Part shown: positions 59,295-64,000 of the stretch, in pieces
Layout of the letters: each line of letters opens with the position of its first letter
Position numbering within the stretch: position 1 is the first letter of the stretch
Source of the DNA: Janthinobacterium sp. CG3
GTDB taxonomy: Bacteria > Pseudomonadota > Gammaproteobacteria > Burkholderiales > Burkholderiaceae_D
Direction of reading: 5' to 3'
DNA length: 64,000 bases
NCBI RefSeq assembly: GCF_000344615.1
Contig: NZ_KB467824.1
Span: 3,166,326 to 3,230,325, forward strand
The notes under the pieces: generated by a model
Told to the model about the DNA's origin: nothing
Seen by the model: the letters and a program-made list of their open reading frames with translations, nothing else
The model's database searches: none
Program-made: the position numbers and the translations under genes

Positions 59295-62200
59295 ATGGAA
59301 CAGTCGTTTACCCTTGCGAAGCTGACCCGTCCAAGACTGTATCGAACACTGCCGCGCGAGCGCCTGTTCCTGCGGCTCGATGAGGCGCGCGAACACCAAG
59401 CGGTCTGGATCGCCAGTTCTCCGGGTTCGGGAAAAACATCACTGGTATCGAGTTATCTCGAGACCAGAAAGCTCAACGCGGTGTGGTATCAGATCGATAG
59501 CGGCGACGCCGACCCCGCGAGCTTTTTCTATTACTTGGCGATGGCGGCCGGCAGCTTGCTGCGCACCGCACATCTGCCGCTTCTGGCGCCCGAATACTTG
59601 TCTGATCTTCCCGGATTCACGCGTCGATTTTTTCGCGAACTGTTCCATTGCCTGCCGCACCCGGGCGCGCTCATATTTGACAACTACCATGCGGTGCCAT
59701 TGACTTCGGTGTTGCATGGGATTATGCGCGATGCGATGGAAGAGGTACCGCAGGACGTGAACATTATCGTCACCAGCCGATTGGAGCCGCCCGATGCGTT
59801 CCTGCGGCTGCAACTGAGCCGCTCGCTGATTTCCCTCGACCGGCATGACTTACAGATCAGCATGGACGAAGCCCACAAAATTGCGCTGCTCGAAGGCGTT
59901 TCCCCCGAAGAGGTCGAACAAAAGGCAAGCAGCCTGCGGGAAATGTCCGGAGGCTGGGCCGCCGGCTTCGTATTAATGCTCAGCCAGCACCGCTCGGTCG
60001 GCAGCGCACAAGGCGCAAGCCTGCCCATGTCGCGCCAGGCGCTTTTCGATTACTTCGCTGTCGAAATATTTTCGGCGGCATCCCCGGAGGCGCAGCATTT
60101 GCTGTTGCGCACCGCCTTCCTTCCGCTCATTACGGTGCCGATGGCCGAAGCGATCAGCGGCGACCTTGAGGCCGGCCAGCAACTCAATGAATTGTATCGC
60201 CTGCGCTATTTTATCGACCGCCGCGACGAGCCGGAAGTGACGTACCAATACCACGCCTTGTTTCGCGAGTTCCTGCTGGCGCGCGCGTGCCGGCAGCTCG
60301 ACGCGGCGGAATGCCTGCTGCTGCAGCGGCGTTCGGCGCGGCTTCTTGAAATCGGCAAGCGTCCCGAGGATGCGCTGCCGCTGTATGTCGCCACCCAGGA
60401 TTGGCCGGCAGCCACGCGGCTGATCCGCCAGCATGCGCATGAGCTGATTCAGCATGGCCGTTGGCAGACGGTGAAGGCTTGGATCGACCAATTGCCCGCC
60501 GGCGCGTTGGACGCCGACCCCTGGCTGCGCTACTGGCGCGGCATCTGCGACGCCGCCATCGACCCCGGGGAGGCCCGCGGCGCGCTGGAAAAAGCGTACG
60601 CGGGCCTGAAGGCGCAAGACGACACGGCCGGCCAGATACGGGCCATTTCCGCCATCATGGAAACTTATTACTTCCAGTGGAGCTCCTTCGCGCCGCTCGA
60701 TCATTGGATCGATTTGCTGAATGCCTTGCTGGCCGACGGCGCGGAGTTCTCATCGCCGGAAGCCGAACTGAGCGCGCGATCGGCGCTGCTGGCCGCACTC
60801 CTCTACCGCCAACCGCAGCATCCCTTGCTGATGCGCGAGGCGGCCCGCACCTTCACGCTATTGGCGGAGGACGTGCCGGCCGGCGTCCGCTTTGCCTCCG
60901 GCACCATTCTGCTCAACTGCTATTGTTTCCGCGGCAACCTCGACTACGCCGAGCACGTGGTAGGGCTGCTGCGCCCGCATCTCGCGCATGCGCAGGTGTC
61001 GCCCCTGAACCAGGTGTGGTGGCGCATTGCCACCGCATACTACCTGTTGCTGCGCGCCGAGCACAATGCCGCGGCCACGGTCTTGAAGGAAGCCGCCGAT
61101 ATTGCGCGGGAATACCATCTGACTTTCATCGAGCCCGTGGTGCTGACGCAGCGGGCCATTCTCGCCCTCTCCTTTTGTGACCTCGATTGCGCGCGCCAGC
61201 TCATCCCGCAGCTGGAAGCGTCCATCGATCCGCAGCGGCGCATGGACGTGGCCTTGTTCCACTCGGTAAAGTCCTGGTACCACCTGGCCCGAAACGAGCT
61301 GGCGGCGGCCCTCAAGCATGGACAAACCGCCGTCGACTGCGCATTCGAAACCGGCGCGGTGACGATTCAAACTTACTGCCTGATCGCGCGCGCGCAGCTG
61401 CTGCTCGAAGCCGGCGAACTGGAACACGCCGGCGCCAGCGCCCGCGGGATGCGATTGCGCGCGGGCGAAGCCAGCCTGATCCTCACGTTCGACGCGCTGT
61501 TGATCGAAGCCTACGCCGCCCTGAAAACAGGCGACGCCGCCGCCGGCCTGCCGATCCTGCGCGCCGGTCTGGCTATCGGACGCGGGCAGGGCTATGTCAA
61601 CACCTTGCGCTGGCAACCAAAGATCGTCTCGCCGCTGCTGCGCCGTGCGTTGGAAGAAGGCATTGAAGTCGATTATGCCAAGCAACTCATTCGAGTACGC
61701 GGGCTACAGCCGGATACGCCCGATAGCGAGCAGTGGCCGTGGCCGATCAAGCTGTATACGCTGGGCCGCTTTTCCATCGCCATCGAGGACACGCCGGCCA
61801 AGACATCGGGCAAGGCCCAAGCCAAGCCGCTGGAACTGCTCAAGGCGCTCATCGCCCACGGCGGCCGAGAGGCATCCGCAGCCATGCTGGCCGGCGATGT
61901 GTGGCCGGACGTGGAAGGCGACGCGGCGCAGCATGCACTCAATACCAGCCTGCACCGCCTGCGCAAGCTGCTCAGGCACGACGATGCGATCACCATGCAT
62001 GAAGGAAAACTTTCGCTGAATCAGCACATTGTCTGGGTCGACGTGTGGGCATTCGAGCGGCTGGCGAACCAGCTTGAACACAAGCCCTGCGATTGCCTCG
62101 GCGTCGCAGACAAATTCTTTCGTCTGTATCCGGGCAACTTCCTGGAGCGCGAGACCCAAGCCTCCTGGGCGCTGCCGCTACGCGAGCGCTTGCGCGGCAA

Positions 62201-62468
62201 ATTCCTGCGCCAGGCGCTCAGTTTCGGGCATGCCTGGGAACAGGCGGGCGACTGGGACCGCGCAGTGGCGGCGTACCAGCGCGGCATTGAAATCGACAAT
62301 CTCTCGGAAGAGCTGTACCGCAGCCTGATGCTATGCCATCGACGGCGCGGCGAAACGGCGGCAGCCATCGAGGTCTATCGCCGCTGCCGCCAAATGCTCT
62401 CCGTCGTGCTCGGCGTCAAGCCATCGGCGGAGACCGAAGCGGCATATCTGGCGAGTACGCAAGAGTAA
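59295..62468 (+). CDS. STAND-ATPase transcriptional activator with C-terminal BTAD domain
   Basis: 1057 residues in the MalT/SARP style. The N-terminal NTPase has Walker A SSPGSGKTS (41-49) and a Walker B-like ALIFDNYH; TPR-like helices fill about 330-800; the end (about 815-1057) is a winged helix (LYTLGRFSIAIEDTPA, KPLELLKALIAHGGREASAA) plus a BTAD domain (VWVDVWAFERLANQLE, YQRGIEIDNLSEELYRSLML). Unlike MalT there is no LuxR helix-turn-helix; DNA contact is through the SARP-like part. Such proteins sense a ligand or partner and switch on neighbouring operons. Target unknown. Confidence 0.88.
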   Translation: MEQSFTLAKLTRPRLYRTLPRERLFLRLDEAREHQAVWIASSPGSGKTSLVSSYLETRKLNAVWYQIDSGDADPASFFYYLAMAAGSLLRTAHLPLLAPEYLSDLPGFTRRFFRELFHCLPHPGALIFDNYHAVPLTSVLHGIMRDAMEEVPQDVNIIVTSRLEPPDAFLRLQLSRSLISLDRHDLQISMDEAHKIALLEGVSPEEVEQKASSLREMSGGWAAGFVLMLSQHRSVGSAQGASLPMSRQALFDYFAVEIFSAASPEAQHLLLRTAFLPLITVPMAEAISGDLEAGQQLNELYRLRYFIDRRDEPEVTYQYHALFREFLLARACRQLDAAECLLLQRRSARLLEIGKRPEDALPLYVATQDWPAATRLIRQHAHELIQHGRWQTVKAWIDQLPAGALDADPWLRYWRGICDAAIDPGEARGALEKAYAGLKAQDDTAGQIRAISAIMETYYFQWSSFAPLDHWIDLLNALLADGAEFSSPEAELSARSALLAALLYRQPQHPLLMREAARTFTLLAEDVPAGVRFASGTILLNCYCFRGNLDYAEHVVGLLRPHLAHAQVSPLNQVWWRIATAYYLLLRAEHNAAATVLKEAADIAREYHLTFIEPVVLTQRAILALSFCDLDCARQLIPQLEASIDPQRRMDVALFHSVKSWYHLARNELAAALKHGQTAVDCAFETGAVTIQTYCLIARAQLLLEAGELEHAGASARGMRLRAGEASLILTFDALLIEAYAALKTGDAAAGLPILRAGLAIGRGQGYVNTLRWQPKIVSPLLRRALEEGIEVDYAKQLIRVRGLQPDTPDSEQWPWPIKLYTLGRFSIAIEDTPAKTSGKAQAKPLELLKALIAHGGREASAAMLAGDVWPDVEGDAAQHALNTSLHRLRKLLRHDDAITMHEGKLSLNQHIVWVDVWAFERLANQLEHKPCDCLGVADKFFRLYPGNFLERETQASWALPLRERLRGKFLRQALSFGHAWEQAGDWDRAVAAYQRGIEIDNLSEELYRSLMLCHRRRGETAAAIEVYRRCRQMLSVVLGVKPSAETEAAYLASTQE

Positions 62469-62470
62469 AG

Positions 62471-64000
62471 TTAGCGGTACCCGTACGTTGCATTCAGCAA
62501 CAGTCCAATGCCGCCGAAACCGATTGCGGCAATGAACAGGACCGGCACGATCTGGCATTGGACGATGCCGGCGACGGCATGATACGTACGACGCGTGCGC
62601 AGCCATTCAAGCGTCCGATTGATACGACCTGGTTCCGTGGGCGGGCAAGCGGGGCCGCTCAGCGTTCTCATCTTTGCGATGTGATACCAGACCGGCCGCA
62701 TTGCATCGCTTATCCGGCATTCCAGTTTTTTCCCCATCGCCAGCCCGCCGACGGCCACGACGGCAAGCGTGAGCAATACCTTCGGATGCGAGGAAAACCA
62801 GCCGATCCACCGTTGGGCAACGCCCGGAAGCATGGAGGCCAAAAAATCGATCCCCGCCGCCAGCAGACACCATATACCCCCGCAGGCGGCAGCCGGCTTG
62901 CCACGCAGCAGGAGTGGCATGAGCACAAGTGCAAGTGCAAGCGTGACGGCAATCGTAAAGAGATTGGCGGCGCTGCGCCACCAGACCCAATTGTAGACAT
63001 GTTCGCTATGGATGCCGAACGCCGACTGCTTTCCGATGTCTTTGAGATGCAGGTAGGCGCCGCCATCGACGATGCTGCCATCCACGCGCGCGACCGCGAA
63101 ATCGGGTGGCAGCACGAAAGGCGCGTAGCCCTCATGCCCGACACTGATCCGGCGCAAGACGCTTTCGTGGATCTTCGGACGCCGGATCCTGACCTCGTCG
63201 TTATTGACAAGATTCTCTATCCGCCTCGGCTTGTAGCGATAGTAGCTTGCCAGTCCCCGGCGCGAGTCGTACAGGCGTCCATTCTCGTCGCCGAGCGCGC
63301 GGAAGCCCTGCCATATCTTGTCGCTGAAGCGCAGCCCGCATTTTGCCGCGCCCGCCATGATCCATTCCAGCGAAACATAGGACAGGCTGTCGTCCGGATA
63401 GCCCCCGCCGACGTTCGAATGCACGCCGGCGAACCATACCTGGCTGATGCGCTCGGCATCGACATGGGTGGCCGCCTCTGGCGCGGACGTGCCGGGCAGT
63501 TCCTCTTCATTCCAGAGGCGGGGATGAAATGCCCTGCGCTCGTCGTCAATCGACAGCGCATGCATGGCCCGCTTGACCCGCGGGTTCAGATTCAGATCGG
63601 GCATCCTGAACGGCCAGATGAATCGATCGATGACACGGGCCACTTCGTCCATCGGAAGTCCATAGGCGTCGACCGTGTCCCATAGCCCGAGAAATTCAAT
63701 TTGCAGCGGATTTTCCGACCCTGGCCCCCCCCTCTTCGCGACGTCACGATAGCGAGGCCGGCTGGCAAGCCGGTCCAGGACATCGATCACGACATCGCGT
63801 ACCGCGCGCAATGGCCGTAGCAAGCCGAAGCGGGTCGTGTATTGGCGCCGATAGGCGCGATAGGCGCCCGCCGCCAGCCGCTGCAGCCGCCCCTCGTTGC
63901 CGCCATACGGGACCAGGCCCTGGCTCATAACCAGGCCGGTCAGCACGCGTATGGTAAACGCGCCGCGGCTGAAGCCGAATCCGTAAATGCGGTCGCCAGG
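62471..64000 (-). CDS. DUF2235 hydrolase, Tle1-like, N-terminus cut by window
   Basis: 509 residues in the window; the start is beyond its right edge. The nucleophile elbow GFSRGAFTIR of DUF2235 alpha/beta hydrolases is the first recognisable motif, followed by GLWDTVDAYG (Asp) and WFAGVHSNVGGGYPDD (His). C-terminal hydrophobic segments (NLFTIAVTLALALVLMPLLL, VLLTLAVVAVGGLAMG, VLFIAAIGFGGIGLLLN) suggest three or four membrane helices. Type VI effectors of the Tle1 group have this domain and often membrane segments; an immunity gene is not visible on this side. It ends two bases from the regulator gene, tail to tail. Confidence 0.85.
   Translation of the reverse strand, partial: PGDRIYGFGFSRGAFTIRVLTGLVMSQGLVPYGGNEGRLQRLAAGAYRAYRRQYTTRFGLLRPLRAVRDVVIDVLDRLASRPRYRDVAKRGGPGSENPLQIEFLGLWDTVDAYGLPMDEVARVIDRFIWPFRMPDLNLNPRVKRAMHALSIDDERRAFHPRLWNEEELPGTSAPEAATHVDAERISQVWFAGVHSNVGGGYPDDSLSYVSLEWIMAGAAKCGLRFSDKIWQGFRALGDENGRLYDSRRGLASYYRYKPRRIENLVNNDEVRIRRPKIHESVLRRISVGHEGYAPFVLPPDFAVARVDGSIVDGGAYLHLKDIGKQSAFGIHSEHVYNWVWWRSAANLFTIAVTLALALVLMPLLLRGKPAAACGGIWCLLAAGIDFLASMLPGVAQRWIGWFSSHPKVLLTLAVVAVGGLAMGKKLECRISDAMRPVWYHIAKMRTLSGPACPPTEPGRINRTLEWLRTRRTYHAVAGIVQCQIVPVLFIAAIGFGGIGLLLNATYGYR

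Overview
The window is about 67% G+C and carries housekeeping gene orders typical of Betaproteobacteria: purD, hemF, nadD, rsfS, rlmH, maf, rng on the plus strand, and pepN, fbp, tRNA-Thr on the minus strand. Together with many sensor kinases, an ice-binding adhesion-like protein and GTCGGAT/GGGGTC palindromes, this suggests an Oxalobacteraceae soil or water bacterium (Massilia/Duganella/Janthinobacterium group). That placement is an inference; no rRNA is present.

Layout. 1-8 kb: the end of an IS1182-type transposase, a CHASE/PAS histidine kinase, a divergent OhrR-type regulator with a leaderless promoter, a 2OG-Fe dioxygenase, a receiver-kinase hybrid, a probable small RNA with an anti-Shine-Dalgarno stretch, then an AT-rich insert holding a membrane SRPBCC-like protein and an orphan NarL-type regulator. 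8-15 kb: a TetR(CecR-type)-OMF-MFP-RND efflux operon. 15-25 kb: LysR and SGNH hydrolase, GNAT, epimerase, slipin with a decayed nfeD, catalase HPII, a DUF883-like protein and a branched-chain amino acid binding protein. 25-36 kb: DUF72 protein, a three-subunit molybdenum aldehyde oxidoreductase, a MetE-like protein translationally coupled to a hybrid kinase, a GAF kinase, a Cys-rich copper-storage-like protein and a LysE exporter. 36-42 kb: OmpA protein, a five-Ig-repeat ice-binding lipoprotein, and an accessory patch beside tRNA-Thr(CGT) with a HigBA-like toxin-antitoxin pair and two tandem lipoprotein paralogues that are each broken. 42-57 kb: core metabolism (fbp, pepN, quinone reductase, mgsA, DMT exporter, yebC, purD, hemF, nadD, rsfS, rlmH, maf, rng). 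57-64 kb: a vanadium-dependent haloperoxidase behind a very strong hairpin, a STAND/BTAD regulator and a truncated-by-window DUF2235 (Tle1-like) hydrolase.

No CRISPR array, prophage or clear multi-gene defence system was found. The most unusual items are the candidate anti-SD small RNA, the nfeD gene that lost its protease domain while its slipin partner stays intact, the two independently broken lipoprotein paralogues, the MetE-like/kinase coupling and the RsfS with a long basic tail.
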